From: Arabidopsis thaliana
Lineage: Eukaryota > Streptophyta > Magnoliopsida > Brassicales > Brassicaceae
Length of the DNA stretch: 64,000 nt
NCBI RefSeq assembly: GCF_000001735.4
Contig: NC_003075.7
Span: 7,689,001 to 7,753,000, forward strand
Direction: 5' to 3'
Part shown: positions 47,101-60,500 of the stretch, one piece after another
Layout: each line of letters begins with the position of its first letter
Position numbering within the stretch: the first letter of the stretch is position 1
Program-made: the position numbers and the translations under genes
Notes under the pieces: model-generated
Told to the model about the DNA's origin: nothing
The model's database searches: none
Seen by the model: the letters and a program-made list of their open reading frames with translations, nothing else

Positions 47101-47745
47101 TAATTGTGATGGTATTGCAGGTAATCTGTTACAAAATAAAATGATAAAAACATTCTTAGATTTGTTGCCACCGACTAAACAATTGTCTTACTTGATGGTA
47201 AATTGTGTCCGTATGTTCTAAAGACACGGAACATGATGGAGATTGTAGACAAGTCCTTTTCATCACCAGTTATATCATCTATCTTTCGAAAAGCATGTTC
47301 TAGTATATTTTTGATCTCATTTTCAAAATGAAATGCGAGACCAAGACTAAGAAGCAATTGAATCAAAAGCACTTTCCTCTTCGATGTCTCATCGTCACCC
47401 TGGGAAGATAGGAGCTCCATAACTTCCGGCTTGAGTATGTCAATCTCTCTTGTAATAACATCTAGTTCCTATTAGGTTTATACATATATAGTCAATGATT
47501 TGTTTCATGTAAAGTTCATCATTTATTGCTATTACCTTTTTGCCCGGAAACTTTATATATAAAGAAATACATAACAAATCTTTGTGTATATATTCATGTC
47601 AATATCCTATAGAGAATATATATAAGTAGTATAAATGTCTTACCGATTCATCGATGGGAACAGAGAGGAAGTAATCAGTCCATTGACAGTGAGACAACTT
47701 TGTGAACGCAAGACTTTCATACTTAAACGTTGTTTGGGATTCCAT
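44161..47745 (-). CDS. TPS12: (Z)-gamma-bisabolene synthase 1, terpene synthase 12
   Basis: Seven exons: 47745-47644, 47468-47192, 45973-45595, 45488-45267, 45080-44942, 44786-44538 and 44457-44161. All are GT-AG and the frame joins to 554 aa, the known TPS12 length. It is a class I sesquiterpene synthase of the TPS-a group. It has no plastid transit peptide and no RR(x)8W, which fits cytosolic use of farnesyl diphosphate. Motifs: RER (269-271), aspartate-rich DDACD (306-310), and a diverged second metal motif DDITDFDSD (450-458) with Asp at the usual Ser/Thr and Glu places. A. thaliana TPS12 is established as a root, wound-responsive (Z)-gamma-bisabolene synthase. It is divergent to CYP71A19. 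Intron 2 (about 1.2 kb) is the longest. Confidence 0.97.
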
Positions 47746-50700
47746 AGTGTTTGAGAGAGGGAGAGAAAGAGAGTTAGAGAGTTGAAGGTGAGGAGAAGTG
47801 TGGGTAAACCTAAAATATAAAATAAATAAATGAATAATATATAGAGATAATAATTAGAATATTATAATATGGAATCATTACTATAATAATACGGAATGAT
47901 TAATAATTGACAGAATGCTTTTCGTATCTATGATTTTTCATAAGCTTATTAGAGTTAATTTGAATATTTCTTTGTTCATAAAGATACCAACCACTACAAA
48001 TTGTTTTTCTGGTTTTTGAATACATTGAAATTAGTCGGAAAGAATAACGTTTTCGTATAACAGTTTAGTTTTTGAAATTTTGAAAAATCTATATTTATAT
48101 TATAACTTCTAGAAGCAAACCAAAATTGTAGGCCAAAAGATTTCTAGTGAATCTAGAAAATGAGAAACTGCTAAGACAATAGCTTGGACACAATAGATTC
48201 CTGGCTAGTTTGCAAATGGCAGCGATTCATCACTATATATAGTTGCTTAACAATGCGACTAACATCAGTTAATTTACGAGGAAGCATATATATGCTGCCA
48301 GGTAAGTTTACCACAATCATAAGTAGGAAACTGTCCGCCTTACCCACCTGCTTGGTCGAGCGAGGCAGCTTTCTAGCCATTAAATGCGGATGAACCAACC
48401 ATAAAATGCGGATAAACCAGCAAGACAGCTTACATGAAGCGATGGACCAACCTCTCAGCGATTGATCAGACAGCTTACTCGAGAATTTCTCGGCCACATT
48501 TTGCATACTTCATGGTAAATGATCGTAGCGTACAAAATCAACGTTGATGTCTCGATAAAATGTAGTTTTCCTCGGCCAATCCCTCGTGTTATGTCCCAAA
48601 TTCAAATTCCATCGAGTAAATTCTAATTATTGTGATGACCAACTTCCTTTATCCTTTCTTATCTCATTCTGACTTTTCCAGCTCAAGGTTGATTAGTCAG
48701 ATCACTTTTTATTTTAGTAATGACTAATATATATCGTTGGCATGCAATAAGTCTCTCCTTACAAAATTTCACTACCTTGATAACTCTTTTCTTTTGGCCT
48801 TTTTTTTTTTGTGAATGACTAATAGGTTGTAGATCTATGCCCACATTAGGTCAGGACTATAACATTTTATATCGACCTTCTCAAGTATCACTCGAACTGG
48901 TGAGAGTCTTACCAATTGAGTTATCGATATTTGTGTATTATAGTACACTTTAAAATGATTCCCTACAATAGCTCTGCTTGATCTTTCTTCCGTTTTCTTT
49001 TAGTTCTCGTACCAACGGTTCGGTCATTCATTAGTTGTTCTTCACAAAGTTTCTGATTTTTGATAGATGATCCTCACTAATCTAAATCTTTATCTTTAGT
49101 ACCTACTCTAACTAACGGTATGCTGTATTGACATCCTTCGCTTTGATATTTAGATCAGAGTCAGGATTATTACAAGATTAGTGAAAACGATATTATTAAT
49201 GATCCAATCCATAAAGCGAAAATTTGTATGTTCGACCACAATTAAATAAATGAAATGTATGTATATGTGAACAAAATAAAGATGAAAGATAATAATAAAT
49301 AAATTAAAAAGTAAAAATAATAAAAAAAAATATAAAAGTAAGAATAAGAAAGAAGAACAAGGAACATAATATATATCTCGATAAACCAATACGTTACCAA
49401 ATGGCGTTAACTAAGAAAAAAAAAAAGACAAAGGTTCACTGACCGACTCACGATATGAAGACATCAAAGAGAATAGATGTCACAAAACAGAAGATTATTA
49501 AACAAAAAAAGACAGATTCTACCACTTCAAAATGATGAAAATAATAAAGAGATCACTCAACATGTCCTGTTTGATATGATCAACACTGAAGAGATAAAAT
49601 CTGCGCAAAAAGACAAGACCTTCATTACAATCTCAAGAAAAATATATCATCATGGATTAAGCACGAGTACATGTTCTTAATAACTTTGTTTATACGCCCG
49701 AAAATTAGCATTCTATTGCTGTAATTTTATATGTATATGATTATAAATATTTACGTTCGCAATGTGTCTATGATGTGGCACATGGTTGGTCTCTTAGCCA
49801 AAACGTGTATCATCTTACGAGAATAGTATGTAGTGTTAATCAAGTGAAAGAAGTTTCCATAAAAATGCCATCTTTTTTTTTTTGTAGGAGTTAAAAATAT
49901 AAAATAAAAAACTTTTGCAGTTTTGTGAGAAAACTTTCCATGCTACAAATCTTGTATACTCTCTTTGATATTTTTGATTAATGCAAAGAAGCAAAAGGAG
50001 TAAAGCAAATTTTGATCATATCAACTTTCTTTATACGTTTAATACATTTGTGATTTTGAAAATTTTAATTGTTTTATTTATAACCTAGTTTTATAACCTA
50101 GGATTTGTTTAAACCATAGATATTATTTCTGTGATAAAAAAAAAGGCATATTTTGTCACTTCGAATTTCCTCAAAATACATTTAAGATGATAACGTACAA
50201 AACTATCATATTCTTGTAAACTTATCACTTCTTTTTCATGAATCATACACGAAATATCGATATCCCGAATAAATTGAGTCATGTGTAATATCTCAAACTC
50301 TAATTCGAGTTTCTAAATCTAAAAATCATATGATTTCTAATATAAAATTCGACTTAGCTAACTGCTACATTTGTGCGTTATTTGCCGCTAAGCACAGTAC
50401 TTCTAGTGGGTCTATATCCACGTTTTCGTAGATCCTGTTATTTCTTGCTTTGCAAATCACTTTAAAATGAAAATAGTTTTTCCACATACAAATCTCTTTG
50501 ACAGATAGTTAACTATACCAAATGGTGTCGAATCATACACTTTAATACTTCCACCAAAAACTTATTATTACCCTTTTTGTCATAAAATATTAATACTATA
50601 TAATTCAATCATTGAATTTCAATCTAATAATACAAACCTGCAACATCTCAGCTAAATTATAGCATGGTTTACGTGGTAAAGGTCACAATACATCAAGCAC

Positions 50701-51680
50701 ATAGTGGTTTTCTATCTCTTTAACAAACACGTGCATTACGATTAATGGATATATATCTGAGTTATTGGTTGATTGTACCTGCCTCCACTTCCATTTCTAC
50801 CTGATAATTGAATATTAGTGGATTCTTTTGAAAATTCAGTGATACGCATAGGGTAGAAACCAATCAAAGTCATCTTTTGCTAGAGTGTTCCGTGTTAGCT
50901 AGAGACTTAACACGAGATATACTTATCATCAACTATTTTTAAGAATCAAATAAACATGTTATTTCATAGTTGAATATTGTGAAGATATCCAACCCGGATT
51001 TTGGTTGGGTTTGGATTCACATTTTCGAGTTTTAGGACTTGTCGGTTTATGTATAAAAGTATCCAATACAAAACGTACTTAAATATGCATGTTTTGGTAT
51101 AATGTCGGTTTTATTTCATAGTTGAGAGTTCTTCGTCAAATTTATCGTTAGTTCATATTTGGCATGTATCTTTAGATTGTTATTCTCCTCACACTTGGAA
51201 CAAATAAATAATTACCGTTGCAAGACTTTTAACACATTTTGAATCATGTTTATCAAAATCTTAATTCAAAACATATGACACTGTGAAAACTGGATCAAAA
51301 AGACTTCTCATCAGGGAGGTTATTGGCGACGGCGACGTCAACAATCGACCTAATGGCTTGCTCGCCGACTTTGGATAATATGTAATCATCAGTGAACGAT
51401 TCTTGATCTAGTAATAGTAAACCCTTTTGGTGATTTATTTATCTATGCTATCAATTTTTATGCAAGTCTTTCTATAGAATATTTCTCTCTCGTCATGATT
51501 AATGCTAATTTTCAGTTTTTCACCTCCACAAACAAAAGACGGTTCTACTCGCACGTGTTAAAAGACGGTTCTGCTCATAAGCATACAAAAATAGAAGGCT
51601 AGGATCATAAATCTTATAAGTTACAAATCAAAATAACATATATATTCACTAAATACTTTACATGAGAGATTGAATTAGAA
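47746..51680. other. Divergent spacer between TPS12 and CYP71A19
   Basis: About 3.9 kb containing both promoters. The TPS12 leader end (GTTTGAGAGAGGGAGAG) and the CYP71A19 leader end (TATTCACTAAATAC, TGAGAGATTGAAT) are matched at the corresponding ends of the TPS13-CYP71A20 spacer, so core promoters were duplicated with the genes. The middle is not obviously conserved. A GC-richer patch at 48300-48500 is open on both strands (48171-48506 minus) but shows no family resemblance. Confidence 0.6.
51296..51438 (-). pseudogene. Fragment of a protein-coding gene, family unknown
   Basis: The minus strand reads HQKGLLLLDQESFTDDYILS, then KVGEQAIRSIVDVAVANNLP and DEKSF before TGA: a clean, biased-composition C-terminus with GC well above its surroundings and no start. 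It lies 243 bases upstream of the CYP71A19 start, on the opposite strand. KGLLLLDQ recalls class III peroxidases, but the rest does not fit, so I leave it unassigned. Confidence 0.4.
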
Positions 51681-53670
51681 ATGGAAATAATATTAGTCAC
51701 TTTGTGCTTAACAACGCTCCTTGCACTTCTTCTCCTTAAATCCATCCTCAAAAGAACCACCACGAACAATCTTAACCTACCACCATCTCCATGGCGACTT
51801 CCCGTGATCGGAAACCTCCACCAGCTCAGCCTCAATACTCACCGTTCTCTCCGTTCCCTAAGTCTCCGATATGGACCACTCATGCTCCTTCATTTCGGCC
51901 GCACACCAGTCCTTATAGTCTCCTCAGCCGACGTTGCTCATGACATCTTGAAGACGTACGATGTTATTTGTGCCAACCGCCCAAAAACAAAAGTGATTGA
52001 TAAAATTTTGAGAGGTGGCAGAGATGTGGCTTTTGCCCCTTACGGAGAATATTGGAAACAAATGAAGGTACTTCAAAAGTTCAACTAGTTTTTGTTTTCT
52101 CCTTTTTTCTTTTCTTTTTTGACTTATAATATTTTCCTACAAGAACATTTTATTGATAACTATTTTCCTATAAACTATTAGTTATTTTCCTCAATTTTCC
52201 TTATCGTGATTTGGTAAATTCAATTAATTTTGATCATTAATATGGGATGGGGTTATGACTTATGAGGAGTATTTTATGATCTAAACATATATGTTGGATG
52301 CAGAGTATTTGCATTCAGAATCTACTCAGCAACAAAATGGTCCGGTCTTACAAGAAGATAAGAGAAGACGAGATAAAACTAATGATAGAAAAAGTGGAAA
52401 ATGCGAGTTCTTGTTCTCCTCCCTCACCAGTAAATCTAAGCCAACTCTTTATGACTTTGACAAACGATATAATATGTAGAGCTGCCTTGGGAAGAAAATA
52501 TAGCAGCAAGGAAGATGGAATTGATGTTGAGAACATAGTTAGGGCATTTTCCGCACTCGTGGGTGAATTTCCTATCGGCGAATACATTCCTAGTTTGTCG
52601 TGGATCGATAAAATCCGCGGTCAGGATCATAAAATGGAGGAAGTAGATAAAAGATTTGATGAGTTTTTGGAAAGAGTCGTAAAAGAACATGAAGATGCCA
52701 ATAAAGACACCAGATCGGACTTGGTTGATACGTTACTAACGATCCAAAGTGATAAGAGTGCCTTAAAACTTATAATATGGGTAAGTATAAAAACTAGTTA
52801 TATGTTAGGCATGCTTCTATAATTTTCTATTGACGTTTACTTTTTTTTTTCTTTCCTTTTTAGGATATGTTTTTAGCGGGAACGGCAACAAGTCTCTCGT
52901 TTCTTGAATGGGCAATGACAGAGCTTATGAGAAATCCTAAGGTCATGAAGAAACTCCAAGAAGAGATTCGTTCGAGTTCACGACAAGGTTTATTTGTAAC
53001 GGAGAAAGAAGCTGAGAAGATGGATTATTTGCAAGCAGTTATTAAGGAGGCTTTACGGTTGCGTCCTCCTGCTCCACTAATGGTTCCACGAGTATTTAGT
53101 GAAGATGTCACGTTAAAGGGATACAATATTCCTGCAGGAACACAGGTTAAATCTTTATCAAATCTTTAGTTACATATATACTTTATAATTTATAACATAT
53201 TTAATTATCAAATGCAATTATAGGAGCAATCTTATACTTACTTTTAAAATTATAAATAGTTTTATAATGTAAATAAATAATATGCATATATGTGTTATGG
53301 TCATTTCTTAGATATTAGTGACAAACCTATCATGGGAACACAGGTTATAATCAATGCTTGGGCAATCCAACGAGATACTACAACATGGGGGATAGATGCA
53401 GAAGAGTTTAGGCCAGAAAGGCATTTAGACTCTATTTTGGATTTTCAGGGACAAGATTTCAAATTTATTCCATTCGGATCGGGAAAAAGGATATGTCCTG
53501 GGATAGGATTCACATCGGCATTGATCGGGGTGACATTGGCCAATATCGTGAAACGGTTCAACTGGAGAATGGATGTGGAACCACAAAGGGTTCAACATGA
53601 CCTAACCGAAGCAACCGGTCTCGTGGTTTTCCGCAAATTCCCTCTTATTGCTATTCCATCTTCTGCTTGA
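51681..53670 (+). CDS. CYP71A19: Cytochrome P450 CYP71A19
   Basis: Four exons: 51681-52067, 52304-52780, 52864-53145 and 53344-53670, all GT-AG in phase 0, giving 490 aa. Microsomal P450: N-terminal membrane anchor (about 3-22), proline-rich hinge LPPSPWRLPVIGN, I-helix AGTATS (293-298), ExxR at E350-R353, PERH (406-409) and heme loop FIPFGSGKRICPG with ligand Cys433. The residue normally Asp/Glu in the I-helix motif is Ala296. Compared with CYP71A20, eight residues (TGQFELEK) are missing just before exon 2 ends. The AATAAA at 53714-53719 is a likely poly(A) signal. Its adjacency to TPS12/13 suggests it modifies a terpene; the substrate is not shown by sequence. Confidence 0.96.
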
Positions 53671-53870
53671 TTCCTCGTGTCAACACTTGTCTCTCTCTTG
53701 GGCTTGCTTAATGAATAAAACATTGTAAATTTGTATGGTTTATTGATGTCTTGTCTTACATATGTATTTGACATTCTCTGTTACTGAAATGTTAAAATAT
53801 CGTTGCATTTACTGTAAGCAACACAAACATATCTTCTTATTGATTCATTAACCATGCAAATCCAAACTCT

Positions 53871-56800
53871 TCAAAGATGTATGGGATCTATGAGTAAGGT
53901 GACTATATACTCCTTCAATTTTCCTTCACTACAATTGTATATATCATCGGACTTGGTGTAGAGGACTTCCAATAAGCGTCCAAAATTGAGGGCTTGCTTG
54001 AGAACTCGACGTGGCACGGTGGTTGTTTTTAGTAGCTCCTCATTTACTATCTTATTGATGTCTACGACCATTTTTTGACACTCTAGAATAGCTTCTTCTT
54101 TGGTAACTACGAATTGCTTCATATAATAGTTGATCGCATTTGCAGCAAACCCATTACTCATGTCGCTCTAACATATACCAAACGCCTAAGTTAGAAAACA
54201 AATAAAAGCAAATCAAAGAAAAGATTAATTATTTTTACCTCGAAATCAGTTATATCGTCCATCAGACGACCCTTTGCAGCTAGAGATTTGATTAGTCTTG
54301 GTCTCGATCTTACCCACTCATAAGCTTCCTTCCCGACAGCCTCTCCCATTCCAACAAAAGAGTACATTAACGTTGCATATGTGGTAAGTGCTATCCCACC
54401 AACCTCTACATGTTCTTCGAAGCTAGGCAGCTGATTTCCTCGTGCCCATTTGACAAGATCAAGGTTTGCTCTCACAAGTATCTTGAGCTGTTTACTCAAA
54501 AACATATAAGTATATTATTACAAGCTATATATGTGTTGTGATCAATACTGATGTGTGTGTGTTTTTGTTTTCTTCTATTAACTGAAAAAATGGTTTATAT
54601 TAATTACCTCTTCTAACATCTCCTTCAAGTAGTAGGAACATCCTTTAGACCTCACTCCTCTTCCGATATCGTCGAAAACATCCAACGCAAGTTTGAAGAT
54701 AATTCGCGATATATCTTCTAGTGTGTGAATGCCATCATGATTCCATCTACACATGTTTATTTTTACGAATATTTTTTTGTCAACAACATCCCACAAACCT
54801 AATTTCATGGAAAGTGCTATGCATACATTTTTCTGGGTGGATGAAATACTGATATTCCCTTTATTATTTGTTTATTTATATGTTTGCCATTTGAGATCAA
54901 AAGAAAATATATTTCCATATATAAAATGCAATAGCTTCTTATAGAAAAAAAAATTATTGGTTTTTGTATTTAGATATAGTAATTAAAATTTAAATGTTGA
55001 AAAGATTCTGCTGTTAGTCATTTAAGATTTCCAAAACTCTACTAAATTATGGTGTTATTAGGTTATTTATTTTGGCCAAAGTATTCCAAAATCTTTAGTA
55101 ATATAGAATCATTGGATCAATATGATCTCGTAAAGTCAATAAAAATCTTGCGTTATTCAAGTTTTATGAAAGTAACTCATTTTGTCATTGAAATAAATGA
55201 TGATTGTGTTATTGGTTTATCGATTGTTATTTCACAAAATTTAATCATCAAAAAGGTATTGTATCTTCATAAGGTATTCTCAAAGTAGTTTTCTATAATC
55301 AACAAAAAAAAGTTACATGGAAACTCCATTATCTATACCAACGCTAATATCACAAGTCATTGTTTATTACATTAACCCAGCCAAGAGAACAAAAAAACAT
55401 GGTTTGAGACAAAATTATTTGTAGAGGGAAATCTTTTCTGATCAAAAGATATTCAAAACGTTACTAATGGAAATAGTGTAACAAGGAAATTGACTCGAAC
55501 ATATGAAAAATAGACTCTCATGAATCATCTTGGAGATACGTATATATATACTCAATAAAGTTTATGATTATGCAAATTAAACTAATCTAGGAGAAGAAAA
55601 GATAAATAAATTAACCAAGACTCAAGAAATAAGTTGAAAATGTAGAGGTAGAAAGTTAGCCTATGTACCTTTCCACACAATCTACGAGCCTTGTAAGCTC
55701 AGGAATAGAGAAATAGTGATCGCAAGCGTCATCTAAAATGGTAAGGAGGTAGTTAAACTTAGCTGCAATAACCCTTCCACCAGAAAATTGTGGTTCGAAA
55801 TACATCATCAATCCAGCTAGCCAAGCCTCCACGATCCTCTCTCTAAATTGACTTGGCCACTTAGATGTAAGGCCTAGCTCCATCCACCATCTTCAAAAAG
55901 AGCATACACAAAAACCCCAAAAAAATAAAGAAGAGAATTATTCAATATTGTTATGAAAGTTCACAAAAAAATCGACAATGAATATACGCGATCCTACTTG
56001 ATAAAAGTTTTCAGTTCTTTGATGTAATGCAGCTGCAATAACTTGAAATTGAGCTTAGCTAATCTGAGTAGCATCTTATCGTGATCTTCTTCTTGTTCGT
56101 AGAACGAAATGTATTCCCTTGCAATTACTGCTTCCATGTTCCAACGTTGAGGTAAATAAAGTGTGTTTCTTATAAGCCTTAAGATATGAGGCCGGCACAT
56201 CCCGCCTACCAATAAAGACTTCAAGTGGCTCGATGTAAACTCCAACGCTTCGTCCAATATATAATCTGTCGTTGTTCCCAAGTGTGCCGCTTCATACAAG
56301 CTAAGTATTCCTTTAGCATCTTCCGTGAGAGATCGCTCAAACTTCCCATCATCCCCTGTAAATCTCTTGAATACACCTAACACGAGAAGAGATCTATGCA
56401 TTACTAATAGGAGATGCGAAAGATTACAAATCAATTTTGTACTAACCATGAAATTAAGTTTTTTTATATACATATAGTTTATAGCAACATAACAAACCTC
56501 CTTTTATAATTTTTGTTTTCTTGTCTTTGTAAAATGATCTATTTCCTATTTCTTAAGTTTTTCTCCAACCGGCGTGTAAACCGTCAGTGACCTCGTCGTT
56601 AGGAATTAAGAAGGAAAAAAAAATAATCTATTGGTAATCGTTATATGGTTTTGCAAGTAATCGGTGACAAAAATAAATTCGTAAATTTGTTATGACTATA
56701 TCTTCCACTTCTTAAAAATGAACCTATATATGTTGTAAAATTATGCGGTTATGGTAAATAGATTTGACGTTGTAAGTAATTTAAAATACACGAATAAAAA

Positions 56801-57363
56801 GAAAAAAAAGTGTCTTACTTGATGGTAAATTGTGTCCGTATGTTCTGAAAACGCGGAACATGATGGAGATTGTAGACAAGTCATTTTCATCACCAGTTAT
56901 ATCATCTATCCTTCGAAAAGCATCTTCTAATATATCTTTGATTTCATTTTCAAAATGAAATGCGAGGCCAAGGCTAAGAAGCGATTGGATCAAAAGCACT
57001 TTCCTCTTTGATGTCTCATCATCACCTTTGGAAGATAGGAGCTTCCTAACTTCAGGCTTGATTATGTCAATCTCTCTTGTAATAGCGTCTAACTCCTACA
57101 GAGTCGAAAATATTTTGCATGTCTTAATTACTTAAGTCTTTTTTACGGGCAAACTTATATATTTAAGAAAGAAACGAAAAAGTAATAATCTTTATATTTT
57201 ATGTCATTTATCTACATAGACTGTAGTTAATATATATTTCTAGTATATTATATTGTCTCACCGAATCATCGATGGGAACAGAGAGGAAGTAATCAGTCCA
57301 TTGAGAGTGAGACAACTTTGTGAACGCAAGACTTTCATAATCGAACTTTGTTTGGGATTCCAT
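53871..57363 (-). CDS. TPS13: (Z)-gamma-bisabolene synthase 2, terpene synthase 13
   Basis: Seven exons: 57363-57262, 57095-56819, 56376-55998, 55890-55669, 54746-54608, 54487-54239 and 54167-53871. Every exon has exactly the length of its TPS12 counterpart and the product is again 554 aa. The aspartate-rich motif DDACD and RER are conserved; the second metal motif reads DDITDFESD. Differences from TPS12 are scattered, for example NHDGIH for SPDGID at the start of exon 5 and YYLKEM for YHLKEM. TPS13 is an established root (Z)-gamma-bisabolene synthase. Its 3' end faces that of CYP71A19 with 200 bases between stop codons, so the 3' UTRs probably overlap or abut. Intron 4 (about 0.9 kb) is expanded relative to TPS12 (186 bp). 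Confidence 0.97.
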
Positions 57364-57524
57364 AGTGTTTGAGAGAGATAGAGAGCGAGAGAAATAGAGT
57401 TTAGAGAGTTAAAGAAGCAGTGTGGGAAAAACTAAAATATATACTAATGAAATAGTGTTTTTTAGATAAACAAGTGGATAATAAAATAGGGTTAATAATT
57501 AGAATATTGAAAAGTAAAATCAAT

Positions 57525-60500
57525 TTATATGGAGAAAAATGTAGTCAACTAAAAAAAATTCTTAGATTGGGAGTGCTTACACAAAATTAATATACTTTGG
57601 AAAAAGTATATTAGTGCTTTATATAATTCAATGTTTAATATGAAAGTATAATTGCCACATCAACTAACATTGTATACTTGATTAAACTGACAAAGCATAC
57701 ATTGTATCATCGTAACTATGATAATACACAACATTTTATAAATGGCAAAATGATTTTTATATCTAGGTTTATTCCGAAGCTTTGTTAGGAAAATACGATA
57801 CTTTATTCGCAACGAAAAACTCGATCAGTGTGGAAAAAAGGCGTGAAACCTAAAAATGCATAAATTAGTTCATCATAATCTTGAAGACCAATAGACCATC
57901 AATGGTAATCTCGCACACACATCAACATACTAATCCTCATCTGCATCACAAAAAGACATAAGTAACAAATTATTCACTTTTGATCCAAAAAAAAAACAAA
58001 CAAATTATTCACTAAGGATGGTCACTCCCACACCGATATTGGGTGATATATATTTCCATTAATATTACATCGTTTTATATTTCTTACTAGAATTTTCAGA
58101 GATTTCAAACATTTATATTTAGGACCCTCAAACATCTACGTCAAAATCAGGCCACTATCTCTACCATTCAGCCCTCAAGTAGCATGCTCAGCATCACTCT
58201 CTGATATCAATTATTTCGACTCCCAAGTTGATGGTTTGACACATGTTGGTCATCTCGATGATCCTCAAACTCTTGATTCGACAAATCTTGGTCAATGATA
58301 TCAGAACCCTAGGTTTGTAATATATTAATTATCGTGACGCTCAAACCCTTTGGTTCATCATAACTTAGTCATCAGTCATCACGATCCTAGAACTCTTGAT
58401 TCGCAATAATTTAGTCATCACTCCCTCAAATAGATGGTTTGGGACATCTCTCTCTCACCACGACTATCAATATGTTATTTGACACATCTCGTTCATCTTA
58501 ACCCTCAAACCATGGGTTAAGACATCATAGTCATCATGACCTATCACAATGACATAATGATATTAGCATAATGTTACATTTTCTCAATTAGTGTCAAAAC
58601 CATATTTAAATATATATACATTCATAATCGTTGTATATAATGTGTCTAATATAGGAAAATTAGTAATATTAAATATCATATATAACGAAAATGGAATTTG
58701 TGAACAATATATATATGAAAATGATTTCACTGGTCAATTCTCGTTTTTCATTTTCTAACTGGCCTATTATTTCTCCTTAAGAAGGCTAACATCATCATAT
58801 ATACTATATGCATATACGTAGTAGAGTCAATATAAGGTCTGTATTTTTAACTTCTTATATAACTCATATTTTTTTCATCTAGTTGGAACACCGTAAATTT
58901 TATTCTAAAATAAAACAAAATTCTTACGGGTTCATTTATTAATCAAATTGATACATTTTCTTCCCACACACATTTTTACAGTTAGAGTCATGTAAGACTT
59001 ATCGATTCCTATGCTAGAAAAAAACGTGCGACTATACCAAATTATATGGAGAAAAATATGTGGTCAACTTAAAAAAGTATTCCCTAGTTTAGTGGTGATT
59101 AAATATTACCAATACTTTAGCAAAGGATATAATAGTGCTTTATAAGTCATTATTAATAGTATAATAGAGTGATGCCAAATCAATTAACATACCTACTAGA
59201 TAACGATGACAACTCATTTTTTATTTTATTTTCAATTGAAACATGCATTAACATTAGACAGATAAATGATATATTTAACATAATTTACTTAATGACTCGA
59301 ATTGGGAAATTTTTCTTCTAAAATACAGATTTTAACATATAGAGTGATGTTAGATTTAGCTCTTTAAAATCATCAACACGTTGGAAAACAAATAAGCTAT
59401 TATACCAATTTATATGGAGACTAATATCATGAACGGTACTTCGTTATCACTCGTGCCCGTCAACAGTGCCATTGGATATATGATGTATTACATATCATGG
59501 TATTATGTAAAATGATCGAGATCAAATATCATGGACATTCTATAAGTGCATCGAGGTCAGTTAGACTTAGTATCGTGGAGCATACTTCTTGACCACCTTA
59601 CTGTCGGCTAAAATTTATATGTAAATATTCTCTTGATACCTCATAATGATGTGACGTACGATTCTATTTATGATGTTGCACTGTTATTTGTTAGATACAC
59701 AGTCATTATTTTCCTTTGATATGGTTGTGAATTCCTCTAATATGATTATGTTTTTCTTATATGACTTGGTCTGAGGTAACTGATTTGAACAAGCTGCTGT
59801 TAGATTTATCACCAACTTTATAGAAGAAAAGATTCTGCCACTATGAGAAATTGGCAAATAATATAGAGAAAAATGTAGTCAATTTAAAATAATTATTCCT
59901 TTATGAGTGCTTACAAATTAATGATATTTTGGCAAAACAATTATTAGTATTTTATAAGTCAATGTTTATTAGCAAAGTATTGTAAAGCCACGTCAATTAA
60001 GATTATCTAAATCAAGTAGCATGTTCATTACCATTAGATGGATTAAAAATATATTTAAGTTTATTTTGTTGGGTTGTGCATAACTTCCACTTCCAATATT
60101 GTTCCATTTTAAAAAGTATAATATGCATATAGTAGAACATACATCACAATTACCTAGAGAAATTGTTCAGAAATGAATATTTATTCAATACATTTTTAAG
60201 AATATTTCAACAGGAAAACAAAAAAAATTGCAGTACGAATTTCATTGGTTAATTAGAAATATCTCCTTTTTTGTCTTCATCTAGAAGGAATACCTAAACT
60301 TGATCTGAAAATAATTATTTTTTACTTTAATTTTAAAAAAAAATTAGAAGTCAAACTGAAAACATTTGAGTACAAAGTTTTTTATTTAGAGTGATGGTAA
60401 ATTTTCTCAAGCAACTATATCATAGAAGATAATCTGCGGCTTGTCAGAAAAAATAATAATAATCTGCCACTATGCCAAATTACCGAATTATATAGAGAAA

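Noticed and set aside
48171-48506. 111-codon minus-strand frame upstream of TPS12
   Set aside because: Both strands are open in a locally GC-rich patch with near-repeated words (AAATGCGGAT.AACCA); no domain, so not called as a gene.
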